Shown here: piece by piece, positions 23,988 through 35,830 of the stretch
Layout: each line of letters opens with the position of its first letter
How positions within the stretch are numbered: the stretch's first letter is position 1
NCBI GenBank assembly: GCA_033807695.1
Contig: CM066302.1
Coordinates: 2,046,001-2,110,000 of the forward strand
Source: Daedaleopsis sinensis
Lineage: Eukaryota; Basidiomycota; Agaricomycetes; Polyporales; Polyporaceae
DNA length: 64,000 nt
Reading direction: 5' to 3'
Translations under genes and position numbers: made by a program
Notes under the pieces: generated by a model
The model's database searches: none
What the model was told of the DNA's origin: nothing
Seen by the model: only the letters and a program-made list of their open reading frames with translations

Positions 23988-26900
23988 ATGTCTGCTCGCA
24001 GACAGGCGTCGACGACCTCACTCTCACGATACGCACGAGCTGGCTCCCCCGACTTCGCGAGCAGATCTCTTGACTTCTGCAATGCCTTCTGGGGCCTTGG
24101 CGATGGAGGAGTCGATGTGCTCTTCGCGCGCATGCGGGGAGCCATGAGGACTATGGATGAGCTGAAGGCATTTTGGAAGGAGAGGTGAGCGAGATATCTA
24201 TGTTGTCGAGTACACCCCTGACACCATGAACAGAGCGAGTATCGAGGAACAATACGCGAAACGTCTCGCTTCCCTTGCCAAGTCTACGCTAGGCAGGGAC
24301 GAGATTGGGTATGTTTTATAGATTGCCCGTCTCACAAAGGTGCTGAAGATCATATCAGCGAGCTTCGGACGTCATTGGACACGCTCAAACAGGAGACAGA
24401 CAAACAGGCCCAAGGTCATCTCCTTGTCGCTCAGGCAATCAAGACGGACCTTGAGGGGCATACCACTGCCTTCGTCACAAAGCAGCAGCACCACAAGCGT
24501 GGCATACAAGCTCAAATAGAGAAAGAGTTCAAGACGAAGCAGACTCAGGAGGGCTATGTCGCTCGGGCCCGCGAGAAGTACGAATCGGATTGCATGCGGA
24601 TCAACTCGTACACTGCGCAAAGCACACTCATTCAGGGGCGGGATCTGGAAAAAGTTCACCTCAAACTCGAACGTGCCCAGCAGACCGTTCAGGCGAACCA
24701 GCGCGATTATGCCAACTTTGCCCGCGCATTGCAAGACACGTTGCAGAAGTGGGAGCAGAGCTGGAAGGCCTTCTGCGACAGCTGCCAAGATCTCGAGGAG
24801 GAGCGAATCGAATTCATGAAGGATAGCATGTGGGCATATGCGAACGCGGTTTCGACGGTTTGCGTCTCAGACGACGAGGTACGCTCAATGATGCCCGTGT
24901 TCCTATTTTGAATACCGCTTAAGTTGAGAACATCCACTAGTCGTGCGAGATGCTGCGCCTAGCACTCGAACAACTAGAAGTCGAACGTGACATGGAGGGC
25001 TTTGTGCGCGACTACGGCACTGGTAACTCTATCCCCGATCCGCCTCCGTTCATCGACTATGCAAGCCCGGACGCTCAGCCCCCGTCATCTCAAAGAGGTA
25101 CAGCGCACACCGCCAACTTCCCTCGTCAATCGCAGCGTCCTCGACAACCTACGCAGCCCACGCAGCCCGGACAAGCACCGCAGCCTGCGCCTGAAGAAGA
25201 GCCTGTGAACTACACCGGTGTGGGCGCGGGGAATCGAGCTCCTGGCGCTGACTCTCAATTGCAACGTTCGCAAACTCAGAGTAGGGCCAGCACGCGCGGG
25301 CAAGAATTAGCTCAACCGCAGCCGCAGACAAATGGTGCTATCACAAATGGTCGGATCACGCCCAATGTCGGTACGCGCATCGCTGATCCACAAGCGGACC
25401 CCATCGATCCTACTGCGAAGACGATGCTCAAAGTTGGTAACAATGCGTATGAGGTGGACTTGGGCAGGGATCCGCAAGCGCACGCCGGACCGCCGGGGTC
25501 GGGCGGCTCGTCCATAATGGGTCGCGGGGTTGGCTTGCCTGACGATCCACTCGCTCAGCAAATGAACCAACTCAAGAATGCTGGTAGCGTTCGTCGTAGT
25601 GGTCAGTGGAAGTTCCCGCAGCATCAAACTCCTCCTGCTGGTTCGGGTGCTCCCCGCGATCCCAACGGTAAGCTCTCACCACCGTCGGGAAGTGGCACGC
25701 CTTCAGTGCGGGACTACCGCAACTCTGCAGAGATCGTTGTTGGTGCATACCCCCCACAAGCAGCTACTTCGCGTCCGTCGTCACCCAACCCGCCAACGAA
25801 CGTGTTCATGAAGCCCCCTTCATCCCAAAATCCCGCCGCTTCCTCCCAGGTCTCCGTTCAGAACGTGCTTGCAGACTACCAGCAATCGCTTCCTGGTGAA
25901 CGGAAGTCAATAAGCCGTACGAACAGCCGCTCAAACAGCATTTCCATCCCTGCTCAAGACGCTTCCAGTATCCGTGGCCGTCCTCTCAGCTCGGAGGGCG
26001 GGCGTGCCGGCATCGGCGCCCAGGGACGTAGCACGAGTCCTCAGCCATTCGCGTCAGTGTCGCGCAGTGCAAGTCCTATGCAACCCCAGGCTCTGCCCAA
26101 CCGCAACAGCATCGGCCGACCTCCCACCGGGAGTGGTCCAGCCCCCGGTCACGGACACGCCCACTCAGGCTCAAACACTCGCCAGGGTTCGATCGCGATC
26201 CCCCCGCAGCCCTTGCATCAGCAACGCCCGACTAGCCCGAGCATCAGCATCCGACTCGACTCGACCGGACGTGTCGTCGAAGACGATATGGCGTTAGGGT
26301 ATCGAAGCGCGCCTGGCCAACAGCCACCCGCCCAACAGCCATACGGAGCTCCACCCCAGCAAGCACCTCCTGGCCCGCCTCAGCGTGTACCGAGCTTCGG
26401 TGGAGCCAACGGCGCCCCTGGTGCTCCTGCCTCATATGCGCCTCTGCCTCCGCCCCAACAATACCCTCCTAGTGGGCAGGTATACAATGTCCCGCAGCAG
26501 CAGCAGCAGCAGCCCCAGTACGCCCCGCAGCAGGTGCAGCAGCCCCCATACGGCGCGCCCCGGCAGTACCCTCCGTACCAACAACCTCAGGGATACCATC
26601 AACAGCAGGTCGGCGCGTTGGTGCAGCAGCCTCGTGCCCCGGTCAATGGCAACTACTACCCGCAACCTCCCCCGGGGCAACAGCCGCAGCAGCCAGAGCA
26701 GAATTACCGCGCGCCGAGCCCGCGTGCGCCGTCTCCGCAGCCGCCAGCGAACGCGCCACCCCCGACTGGACAGTATACAGACGACGGACGAGGAGTCCTG
26801 TTCTATGGTGCGTGCCGTCTTCTTGCAGCTGTGAGCGCATCTGCTGACGCGTCGTGTAGTCAAAGCGATGTACAACTACCGCGCGACGATCGACGAGGAG

Positions 26901-27038
26901 TTCGACTTCCAGGAAGGAGACATCATCGCCGTCACCGCGACGCCCGAGGATGGGTGGTGGAGCGGCGAGCTCCTGGACGAGACGCGGAGACAGCCGGGGA
27001 GACATATCTTCCCGAGCAACTTCGTGTGCCTGTTCTGA
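23988..27038 (+). CDS. F-BAR and SH3 domain protein, Cdc15/Imp2/Hof1-like
   Basis: This is a cytokinesis scaffold expected at the contractile ring and septum. Exons 23988-24184, 24234-24308, 24359-24878, 24941-26807 and 26860-27038 splice to 945 residues. Residues of about 20-290 form an F-BAR domain: FCNAFWGLGDGGVDVLFARM, then FWKERASIEEQYAKRL and long helices with KVHLKLERAQQ and KWEQSWKAFCDSCQDLE. The middle 580 residues are disordered and rich in P, Q and S, with polyglutamine and PQQ runs near 26,490-26,550. The last exon encodes an SH3 domain, VKAMYNYRATIDEEFDFQEGD in two parts of the fold, with DGWWSGEL and FPSNFV. The reading frame of the long fourth exon continues past its donor, but only splicing at 26807/26860 yields the SH3 fold. 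Regulation is probably by phosphorylation of the serine-rich linker, as in Cdc15 (inference). Confidence 0.92.
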
Positions 27039-28319
27039 ACGTTTTGAGCTGTGTAGTCTCGGTCCGACGTGCGCTCCGGTTCTGCTTGCATGGGCATCCC
27101 GCGCTTCTTGTACGCGCTGTCCCTCGGCACGCACGCTTGCTCTTGTCATATTAGTGCATGTCTATGCTTCCCTGCCCATCGCTCATTTGCTTCTGTTTGC
27201 CACCCTCCCCCTCCCGACGCGCTTGTTTCGATACACACCGTGTTTGAGTTTGCAGTGTATGTCGTCCCACCCTCCTTACTTCACCTAATCCCCCCTTCGA
27301 TGTCGCCCTCTCCTGCTGTTCCTGCCACGGCATGCTCTCATCTGTCTCTGTAGCCACGTCGATCGATGGAATTATATAGCTCTAATTTATTACTCTACTT
27401 TTGGGTTACGTTGGCTTTGCGCAGACATCTAGTCGAGTACACATGCCAGATGGAGAGCGCGCAGGAGCCTCCTTGGAGCGGACCAGTGGTCTACGCACTC
27501 TGTCCCCTTCGACTACAGTCATCCATCGCCGATCGAGTGGGTCACCCCGGCGAATGGGGAGAGGTAAACGCCCGTGTCGCGCCCTAATCTTAGTGGTTCT
27601 TTTCGGCGTCTACATGCCCTAAAATGGCTGGTGACCCCGGGCGACGGTTGTTCCGCTCGTTCAAGCTATAGGTTCAAACGTTCAAACGTTCAAGCTTCAA
27701 GCTTCAAGTTCCGTGATACTTTCTGTAGTCTCTCTTCCGTCCAGACTCTCCGGATACGCAGCTGATAAGCTCGTTTCTGGCGCCGGGCGGCTCGTTCTGC
27801 AGTCAGGCTGGAAGTGGCCACCTGACACTCAGGTCTGGTCTTGCCTCTTCTTGCATGCGTCCCTCTCAAAGATATCACGATGGACTCGGACGGGATAACA
27901 ACATTCGAGCGGCTGTACAGTCCGAGTGGGTTTGTGCATGAACACTTGACTAAGGTGCGTCAGCCGTTTCCTGTCAGTAGTGCCGACACTGATCAAATCC
28001 GCCGGGCCATATCAAGCAGTCGACTCGGTCGTGCGCTGGGCGTGACGGTCATCGCGGACTCGGAGTGGGTCATGATGCATAACGGACGGGGTGGCGGTGG
28101 ATACCGAGGAAAATGGTAGGCGTACCTGAGCATGGGGGTTACAATCGACAGCTAGAGCTAGCTATAGCGCCATCCGTTGACAATGTAGACGGGAATTCAC
28201 GCAGCGGGTATAAAGACGTGCATCTGCAGGATGTCGACGATGGAAAACACTACTTCGAACCCCTTCCACTCTCTGCACCGGGCACCCAGCACTTCTATTC
28301 CGGTATTCACACCCACAGC
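27039..28319. other. Intergenic, no gene recognised
   Basis: These 1.28 kb follow the F-BAR gene and precede the glutathione transferase. Pyrimidine-rich sequence near 27,200-27,330 is probably the 3' untranslated region. Short frames near 27,840-28,380 have no family resemblance. A small tandem repeat lies at 27,672-27,708. Confidence 0.5.
27672..27708. repeat. Short tandem repeat, ttcaaacg then cttcaag units
   Basis: Two units of ttcaaacg are followed by cttcaag units. The words resemble, on the opposite strand, the GTTGAACGTTGAAC words found at 21,800, 45,458 and 53,607. Confidence 0.7.
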
Positions 28320-29273
28320 ATGTCTCACGGCAAGCAGCTCACTCTCTACGGCCACATCGGGACCCCCAACCCCGTGTAAGCCTCGTCGCCCTGCCCGTTG
28401 CACTCGCCCTTGCATCGACGCTGACACGCCTTCCCTCCTCGCAGCAAGGTCCAGTTCCTGCTCGAAGAGCTTGGGCTCACGTACGAGCTCGTCAAGGTCG
28501 ACCTCACGAAGGGCGAGCACAAGGCGGACGCGTACACCGCGATCTGCCCGAACGGCCGCATTCCGGCGCTCGTCGACCACCAGAACAGCGACTTCACGAT
28601 CTGGGAGTCGGACGCGATCCTCTACTACCTCGTCGAGCGGTACGACCCGGAGCACAAGCTGAGCGTCGCGGACGCGAACGAGAAGGCCCTCCTCCTCCAG
28701 TGGCTCTTCTTCCAGGCGTCCGGCCAAGGGTGCGTGCGCCCTCCGCCGCTTCCCTCTCAGGCTCGCCGCGATGAGAGCTGACGAGCATTCTCGCGTTCCG
28801 CAGGCCGTACTTCGGGCAGGCGGCGTGGTTCATGAGGCTCCATCCGGAGCGCATTCCCTCTGCAATCGAGCGGTACCAGAAGGAGATCGTGCGCGTGCTC
28901 GGCGTGCTCGAGGCCGTCTTGTCCAAGCAGGAGTGGCTCGTCGGCGGGAAGCCGACTATCGCGGACCTCTCCTTCATCCCGTATGCATCCTTCTCACCTG
29001 TCGCGTGAGCGGTCTGCTAATCCAGAGTGCATTTAACTGCCTGCTCAAGCTGGAACCATGGCGCGATCTACATAACCCTGAAGGACGTCCCAGACGTCGA
29101 CGTCTCGAAGCAGTTCCCGAACGTTCTCAAGTGAGTGTTCTCGTTCTGGCGTCTGGCGCGGTACGGGAGGACAGAATGAGACTGACAACCTGTACAGGTG
29201 GCACACGAAGCTTTGTGCTCGCCCGGCTGTTGCGAAGCTTCTTCAGGAGCAGGCTGCGGCTGTGCCAAAGTAA
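28320..29273 (+). CDS. Glutathione S-transferase, Ure2p-like
   Basis: Exons 28320-28375, 28445-28729, 28804-28980, 29050-29130 and 29198-29273 splice to 224 residues, a normal GST length. The thioredoxin-fold N-domain reads QLTLYGHIGTPNPVKVQFLLEELG, with the contact motifs NGRIPALVDH and WESDAILYYL (the Glu-Ser pair that holds the gamma-glutamyl group). The helical C-domain has PYFGQAAWF, VLGVLEAVLSKQEWLVGGK and the N-capping box PTIADLSFIP. The protein should be cytosolic and conjugate glutathione to electrophiles, or reduce peroxides, as in the fungal Ure2p-like and GTT2-like classes. There is no prion-like N-terminal extension. The start at 28320 precedes the first beta strand directly. 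Confidence 0.93.
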
Positions 29274-29626
29274 GCCTCGTGTTCACTGAGTGAGGTTAAA
29301 CCATTACCGAGGCAGGGCACACGGGGGGCGCAACTATATACTTTCCCTACTTATACCTCAGCCTGAAGCCAATGGCGATATCAACAATGCCTGCAACGAT
29401 CGCAGTTTGATGCTTTTGAGCACATTTGTGAGCGCAAGTGTGTGTTCTTAAGCTTAATCTTCCTCTGGCGTTGAACAGGAACCCGATAGCAATCCCGCGA
29501 AACGATGCATGCAAATATGTACAGACTTGCGTTCTATCGATGAGTAATATGTATATATACCGCCGCACCCCTCGCTCCAGTAGCAGAGACCCAGATGAAA
29601 CCTCCGTCGCAGCACCGACACCGCGG
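29274..29626. other. Intergenic between converging genes
   Basis: These 353 bp lie between the GST and the mannosyltransferase 3' ends. Nothing beyond 3' untranslated sequence is visible. Confidence 0.5.
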
Positions 29627-32600
29627 TCACACATAGAGCAGGTCGCGCGGATGGCGCACCTTGACCGCCTCCGCCCGCGTCGTCTTGTTCGACATGCGCT
29701 CCCAGATCGGGTCCACGTCCGGCCCGTCGAGGTCCCCCGCGCCGTCCCACCCCCAGCACCACACTGCGCGCACGAGTAAATCAACGGTCAGGTCGACGGG
29801 ACGGGAGACGGTGCAGGGAAATTGGGAACGGAGACGTACCGTAATCAGGCCCGGGCTTGAAGTCGATCGCCTCGCTCTCTTCCTCGGTGAAGAGGCGGTC
29901 GTGCGGCCCGAACCAGGCGCGGTCCTGCGGGTCCGTGCGCGGGTTGTCGGGCAGCCCGCCGAGGCGCAGATAGCCGCGGATCGCAGTGAGGTTCCGCCGC
30001 GCGGGGTGAATGATGTCGAACACGCGCTGCAGGTCCGCACACACACACACGCACACACACGCGCACAACGATAAACGTATACGTTAGCACACGCAGGAAA
30101 AAGGGAGACGGAGGGGGGACAGGGCACGCACGTGGTCGTACGCGAGCTTCACGCGGGGCACCATGAGGATGCGGCCGTAGCCCGCCTCCCAGTAGTCGTT
30201 GCAGATGAGCGAGCACTCGGACGCGGAGCACTCGTTCTCCGTGATGCGCGCCATGCGGAAGCGCACGTGCGGCGGCGAGTAGAACGGCGCGGGGTCGAGG
30301 ATCGCGATCCCGTTCCAGCACGACTGCACCTGGATCGGCAGGTGCTGCATGAACCGCTCCTGCGACGGCCCGTGCAGGAAGATGCTCTCGAACGGCGCGT
30401 TCTCGAGCGCGGTCCCGTTGATGTCGCGCGCGACCCAGTTGTCGTAGAACACGGGCGAGCCCTGTGCATGCGCGTCAGTCAGCGTCCGGGCTGGCGGGAG
30501 GGCACGCACGAGCTCTTCGTGGTACATGTAGTCCGCGGCGCAGGTGATGCCCGCGTTGTTCCGCCGGCTCTGCCAGATGAGCTCGAGCAGGTCGTCCACG
30601 CACGGGAGGATGTCGTTCATGAAGATGATCGTGTCGAACACCTCGTTCTGCGCGTCCCGCAGCTCGTGCAGCGGCACGAACGCCGCGTTCCGCACCTCCG
30701 CGAGGTACTCGATCCGGTGGTTGAACGCCCCGCGCGTGCGCATCGACGTCCGGATCGTCACGCGCATCCCCACGCTGCGGCACAGCGCGTCGAATATCCG
30801 CAGCAGCGCCTTCGTCTGGTCCGTCGACCCGTTCTCGTAGATCGACACGTACACGTTGTGGTAGCCCAGGATCGCCGCGACCCGGAACAGCGTCGCAAAC
30901 AGGTCGGGGATCACGTCAAACGAGTTGTACAGGTTGATCGCGAAGAAGTACTTGTGCGAGTCGGGCGCGAACCGGCGCGACACTGGAACGTAGTCCCCGT
31001 CCACGTTGCTTCCGATCCCCAGTGTGTCCAGCCAGGATGAGGTCGATGGTGACTGGTGGCCAATCAAGGACGCGTAGCGGTCTGCAGCCTGTTCTTTGTA
31101 CATGGCCTGAGCAGGTCGCGTGCATTCTTTTGTGTAGTGTGGAGAGAGATGGGTGAGGAGTTCGAGGATCCGTCTTCGTTGCTTGAGGGTCGGGACAGTG
31201 ATTGGATGTCGTGTCGGTGCTCGAGACGAGGGCGTTATGGGTGCCTGGCCGCCTCTCCACGTCGGTGTCCGCTCCTACGTAACATGTTAGCGTACGTTCT
31301 GCAGGAGGGGTGCTTTTGCAGTAAGACGGCGGCACGCGCACTAGACTTGCGCACTCTGACTGCCCATCGAATCACGCGGCAACAGACTGAAGTGCGCACA
31401 CGACGTGCAATGGCCAAAGTCAATAGCTCAGAAATTCAGCAATCGCCTGACAGTCTTCTTGGTCTGTGGCAGGATACAAACAAGATATGAAGACCGTCGA
31501 GACACTTTCCGGCCGTTAGGCCCAGTTATCTGTCTAGCCTCCTATGCACAGGCTGAGAAACCGTCTCAAATGACGAACTTCTAGTGCTCGGAGACCTCTC
31601 AGAAATCGGTCGTAATGTGTCATATACCAACCGATTTCCCAGAGATTTCCGGACCCCGGAATTCGGCCATTGCACGTCGTGGTGGCTAGAAAGGTAACTC
31701 GGTCCCGCGAGCGGAAAGAGTTTTGACAATCGCCCGACAGTCTTCGTATCCTATTGCAGCATGTGGCCGCCATTGGTCTGTAGCAATCAGAATACAAAGA
31801 CCGTCAAGACACTCAGGCTGACCGGCCATCGGGCCCGGTGACCTGTCGAACCTCCCATTCACAGGTTGGGTAACCATTCGAAAATGACGAACTTCCACCT
31901 CTTGGAGACTTCTGAGAAAGAGGTCGGTATGTCTCATGTTCCAACCGATTTCCCAACAATCCCCGGCAACTCAGTCATTCTCCGAATATCTGCGAAAGAA
32001 AAGCTAGCGACAAGCCGCGGGCTGTAGTTACCTATTCTCTTCCACGTGACGAGAATGGCGAGAAGCCATTGAACAGGCCCGTTCTTCGAGAGAATAGATA
32101 ACTCCAAGGAGCACCTTTTCTTTCGCATATAAGCAGCGCCTGCCTGTCGTGCGCGCGGATCCTTGAGATTCGCGGTTGTACGTCGTGGCAGTACGCACAC
32201 TCCGAGGGATTTTTCGGCTTGTTGCCACGATGGCTGGGGCGGTAATAACCGTGCCAGCTCCGCGAGACTCGTTCTCAAAGGTCTCGTTAGGGCTCGTTAC
32301 ACGAGGCCTGCGCTCTAACGCCCCATCGAGTCGCGCGACAACAGACTAGAGTGCGCACCCAGCTGAGAGCCAAACGGGGAATGATATGGATGAGCGGCCC
32401 GTCCAGCAGCGCGCTGGATCTCGGACCATTCAATGGTCGCGTACTTGTCCGGTTTGTATGCAGACGTCTTCGCGAGAGGAGTATGCAGGGGTGCGGACAG
32501 AGGAGACTCAATGCCTGAGAACTGTCTGGCAGGTTGGGAAACCGTTCGAAAATGACGAACTCCCACCGCAGGGAGATTTTTGAGAAGTCGGTCGGAATGT

Positions 32601-33117
32601 CTTATGTCCCAACCGGTTTCCCAAGAATTTCCGAATGCTTGAGATCGGCGATTGCAAGTCGTGGCAGTACGCGCACTCGGAGGGACTTTTCGGCTCATTG
32701 CCACGATGGCTGTCCGTGCCAGCTCCGCGAGACTCCTTCGAAAAGTCTCGATACACGAGACCTACACTCTCTAACGCCCCATCGAGTCGCGCGACAACAG
32801 ACCAAAGTGCGCACCGGACTGAGAGCCAAAACGGGGAATGATATTGACGAGCGGCCCGTCCAGCAGCGCGCTGGATCTCGGACCATTCAATGGTCGCGTA
32901 CTCGGGGGTTTGGATGCAGATAGTCTTGACCGCGCGCGTCTTCAAAAGCAGGGGTGCGACAGAGGAGACTCACCGCGGAGAACATCCTGGACACGAAGAG
33001 GCCGATGATGATGCCAACGGAGAGGGCGAGCCATGTGGGCAGTCGCTGGAGGGGGTGCTTCTGCCTTGGCTGCATTGTGGGCAGCAGGTCAATCTTGAGC
33101 AGAGGTCGATAAGGCAT
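29627..33117 (-). CDS. CAP59/CMT1-type alpha-1,3-mannosyltransferase
   Basis: Exons 33117-32974, 31106-30510, 30461-30132, 30026-29840 and 29763-29627 add up to 464 residues. Exon 1 gives a type II anchor, WLALSVGIIIGLFVSRMFSA, preceded by basic residues, and joins exon 2 in phase 0. The catalytic region reads FFAINLYNSFDVIPDLF, VSIYENGSTDQTKALL, RIEYLAEVRNAAFVPL, then IIFMNDILPCVDDLLELI (a DxD-like site), AADYMYHEE, FYDNWVARDINGT, QVQSCWNGIAILD and FRMARITENECSASECSLIC. This order is that of Cryptococcus Cmt1/Cap59 proteins, Golgi enzymes that add alpha-1,3-mannose to glycans. The gene is divergent from an SGNH-like membrane protein. The first intron, 31107-32973, is about 1.9 kb and contains tandem repeats, whereas the others are 50-115 bp. 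Exon 1 is inferred from phase, anchor and splice sites. Confidence 0.88.
30038..30066. repeat. CA microsatellite in a mannosyltransferase intron
   Basis: This is a run of CA dinucleotides with two CG interruptions, within the intron between 30027 and 30131 and next to the acceptor of the following exon. Confidence 0.9.
31340..32972. repeat. Degenerate tandem repeats filling the first mannosyltransferase intron
   Basis: Several blocks recur in direct orientation. One, around gaaaatgacgaact...gtcggt...ccaaccg, begins at about 31,557, 31,869 and 32,539. A second, around cgccccatcgagtcgcgcgac and gtgcgcac, begins at about 31,349, 32,313 and 32,773. A third, around gtcgtggcagtacgc, lies at about 31,665, 32,178 and 32,658. 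The last two copies are the best preserved, with a period of about 480 bp, and the final one ends exactly at the splice donor of exon 1. The corresponding donor position of the previous copy, near 32,508, has lost its GT. No transposase frame or terminal repeats are seen. Confidence 0.85.
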
Positions 33118-33490
33118 GGTAAGAGCAGAGCGGAGGAAGAACGCAGAAGCCACGTACAGAAGGAGGAGACGGCCGGTATGAACGCCGTTTTCGGACGGGG
33201 GTGCTCCGGGGTGGCTGGGGGCGGGCGAAAGCAGGGCGCGGTTGGCTAGTCGTGTCCGGGGGTGGCCAGGGGAGGAGGCAGATTAGAGGGAAGTATCTTA
33301 AGTGTACTTGACTGACTGACTTCACGCTCAATGCGACTTCTCGTTTGCTCACCGGACGGAAGCGCGCGTCGGGAGACGCCCGGGGTGGCCTGATATGGAC
33401 ATGGTACCGCCTGCCACCGCTCGTTCCGGCCCTCGATCTGGTCACTGACAGACGTTTTACAATCACCCGACACGCCCACTGTAGCCGCGG
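33118..33490. promoter_or_regulatory. Shared upstream region of the mannosyltransferase and SGNH genes
   Basis: This 373 bp divergent intergenic interval lies between two type II membrane protein genes and must carry both promoters. No clear TATA box is visible. Confidence 0.55.
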
Positions 33491-35779
33491 ATGCAGCGGC
33501 GGTCTCTGAAGGCGTCCGCCCACATCAACCCTCCGTCCTCCCCCTCACCCATGGGCAACCTCGACCTCGAGAAAGCCCCCTCCCGCCTCCAGCAGAAGAG
33601 CTTCGGCGTCACAAATCGAATATGGCTCATCCTCCTCGCCTTCATCGCCCTCGTCGCCCTCACCCGCTCCATCCTCCCAACAGAGACGACCAACCCCCGA
33701 CATCGTCTCCTCCACAACGACCTCAAGCCCAAGAACTACCTCAACATCTCCGAGAACGCAAACCCTTTCCCCTTCTGCCCCGCGCTCGGTGCTGGTGACG
33801 AGCTTGCTTCAAAGTACGATCCTCTCGTCCTCTCCACGACACGTTTCCACCTCGGAAGCGGCGCGCGCGTCCAGCGCATCATCAACAAGGCCCTCGCTGG
33901 CCTTCCCGTGACAATCAGCGTAGTCGGTGGCTCAGGTGAGTGTGCCCATGTACTTTTGCACGCAACTCCCCCTCCAAGTCCACGATGGCGTATATGCACG
34001 GACTTTGGTCCTGACGCTGCCAACTTTTTCTGTTCCGGAATGCGCGAGCTGTTCCTGGCCACGCTGCGTCTGGCAATAGTGCGCTCTCGCGCGTACCATT
34101 CGTTCGTTCTATCTACGACGCGTCAAGCACGCACGCCCGATGTCCATTCCGAGCGGTTCCTCGCAGTAAATGCGCCAGGCTAGCTTCTATCGCGAGTGCT
34201 CTCCACCACGGCGTGCTCTCCATGACGCGTGCTAGAACACTCGACGTCTCCTCACCTCGCATATCGCTCACACATTTGCAGTATCCGCTTGTCACGGTGC
34301 AGGCGACGATCCATTATCACCAACATGTTGGCCCTCCCGCTTCTTCAATTGGTGGAATGCAGTCTTCCCCCATCCTGCCACAGAACTCACCAACGGCGCC
34401 ATGCGTCGCACGAGTTCGTCCTACTTTGGCTTCTGCAATGCCCACCACATCCCCGACATCACGGACCTGGTGATCATCGAGTTGGACGTCGATGACGCAA
34501 AGTGTGTTCTGTTCATGTACGCGCGCGCGAGCCACCACTCACCTCCCTTCCCCTAGTACGGATGCGGCAATGGACGAATTCGAGCTCCTCGTGCGGTCCA
34601 TTCTCATTCGGCAGGACGCCCCTGCTGTCTTGATCCTAGGACACTTCAGCCCCCAAGTCGCCCAAACCAAAGGCTTTGCCGGCGCAGACCATTGGCATAG
34701 TCTCGTCTCGCATTACTACGACGTCCCGCACATCAGGTAAGTCCGGTACGGGGTAGCATAACACACACTAACTATATACATTGTCAGCATCAAGCCCGTC
34801 CTCTGGCCCAAGTACATCGCCGAGCCGTCCTCGATCGACAAGTACTTCGCCGATCCCGTCCTCGCGAACCCCGCCGGGCACGAGATCATCGCCGACGTCC
34901 TCGTCTCCTACTTCCAGTCCCAAGTCTGCACCGCCTGGGCCGCGCTCACCGGCCACTCCGCCGAAGCGCTCCCGTCCCCCGCCGCCCCCGTGTTCCCCGA
35001 CGGGCAGGCGAAGCAGCCGACGGACGCGCGCGGGCTGTTCGGGGGCGTCGCGCAGCGCAAGGGCGCCGCGGGCGCCGCCTCCCCCGAAGACGCGCAGCTG
35101 AACCGCGCCGCCGCAGGGGTGCTCCCCGCGGTGCTCCCCGACGCTGCCGGGCGCTCGCTGAACCAGGACCCGCGCTACCGCGTGCCCCCGGTGCGCATCA
35201 ACGCGCGCCCGGCGGACCTCGCGGCGTTCCCGTTCGCGGAGGTCGCGCCGTACTGCGTGTCCGCGAACGACCTCGTGAACCCGCTCCCGCTCTCGCTCTT
35301 CGCGGGCTCCGGCTGGGCGGCGTACCACCCGCCGCCGGGCTCCGCCTCGGGCGAGCTCACGTCGCACGCGCACTACTTCTACTCGAGCCTGCCGACGAGC
35401 CGCCTGCGCGTGAACATCCAGGTCGGCGCGGGCGACGTCGCGGTGTACTTCGTGCGCGAGCCCGCGGACGCGGTCGGGCTCGGGAGCGCGGTCGAGTGCT
35501 GGGTGGACGACAACTACCCCGGCGCGGTCGTGCTCGAGAACGCGGGGCCCGTCGGGGAGCCGACCCCAACGTGAGTGCCCATTCTTGTCCATCCATCCAT
35601 TCCTGCATGACGGGGACTTGGCTTGACGTGCGTGGGCTGACGGCTGCGATGTGGACAGGCTGCAGATGATCGACCACCGCGTCGCGCGCGGCACGCACTA
35701 CGTCGAGTGCCAGCTGCTCGGCGAGGAGGACGACCGGAACGTGCCGCCGTTCAAGATCATCGGCATCTTCTCGACCTGA
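33491..35779 (+). CDS. SGNH-hydrolase-like type II membrane protein
   Basis: Exons 33491-33935, 34282-34501, 34557-34736, 34788-35570 and 35659-35779 splice to 582 residues. Residues of about 43-62 are a membrane anchor, IWLILLAFIALVALTRSIL, preceded by a basic cytosolic end. The block I serine lies in VVGGSVSACHGAG, spanning the first intron. Later, VIIELDVDDAN and LILGHFSPQ resemble the central strands. NPAGHEIIADVLVSYF supplies the block V histidine of GDSL/SGNH esterases. The last 200 residues form a beta-rich domain with two short cysteine-containing stretches. Fungal proteins of this kind are mostly uncharacterised. O-acetyl transfer to or esterase action on secretory glycans is plausible, given the divergent mannosyltransferase, but is inference. 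A second ATG at codon 21 could also be used. Confidence 0.8.
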
Positions 35780-35790
35780 ACTCGAGCACG

Positions 35791-35830
35791 CACTCGGGAG
35801 TCGGGAGCACACTCGGGAGTCGGGAGCACA
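35791..35830. repeat. Two copies of a 19 bp tandem repeat
   Basis: The unit cactcgggagtcgggagca begins at 35791 and at 35810, just after the stop codon of the SGNH-like gene, within its probable 3' untranslated region. Confidence 0.85.

Noticed and set aside
26808..27154. Continuation of the F-BAR gene's long frame past 26,807
   Set aside because: The read-through sequence is arginine-rich and meaningless, while splicing 26807 to 26860 gives a complete SH3 domain.
30132..31040. 302-residue frame on the plus strand
   Set aside because: It lies entirely opposite the mannosyltransferase exons, has an R/V/E-rich composition typical of antisense reading in GC-rich DNA, and shows no family motif.
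31340..32972. Tandem repeats as a CRISPR array
   Set aside because: The organism is a eukaryote, the repeat units are hundreds of bases long, and there are no regular short repeats with unique spacers.
34768..35694. 308-residue frame on the minus strand
   Set aside because: It is antisense to the long fourth exon of the SGNH-like gene, and its R/G/A-rich content is a by-product of codon bias.
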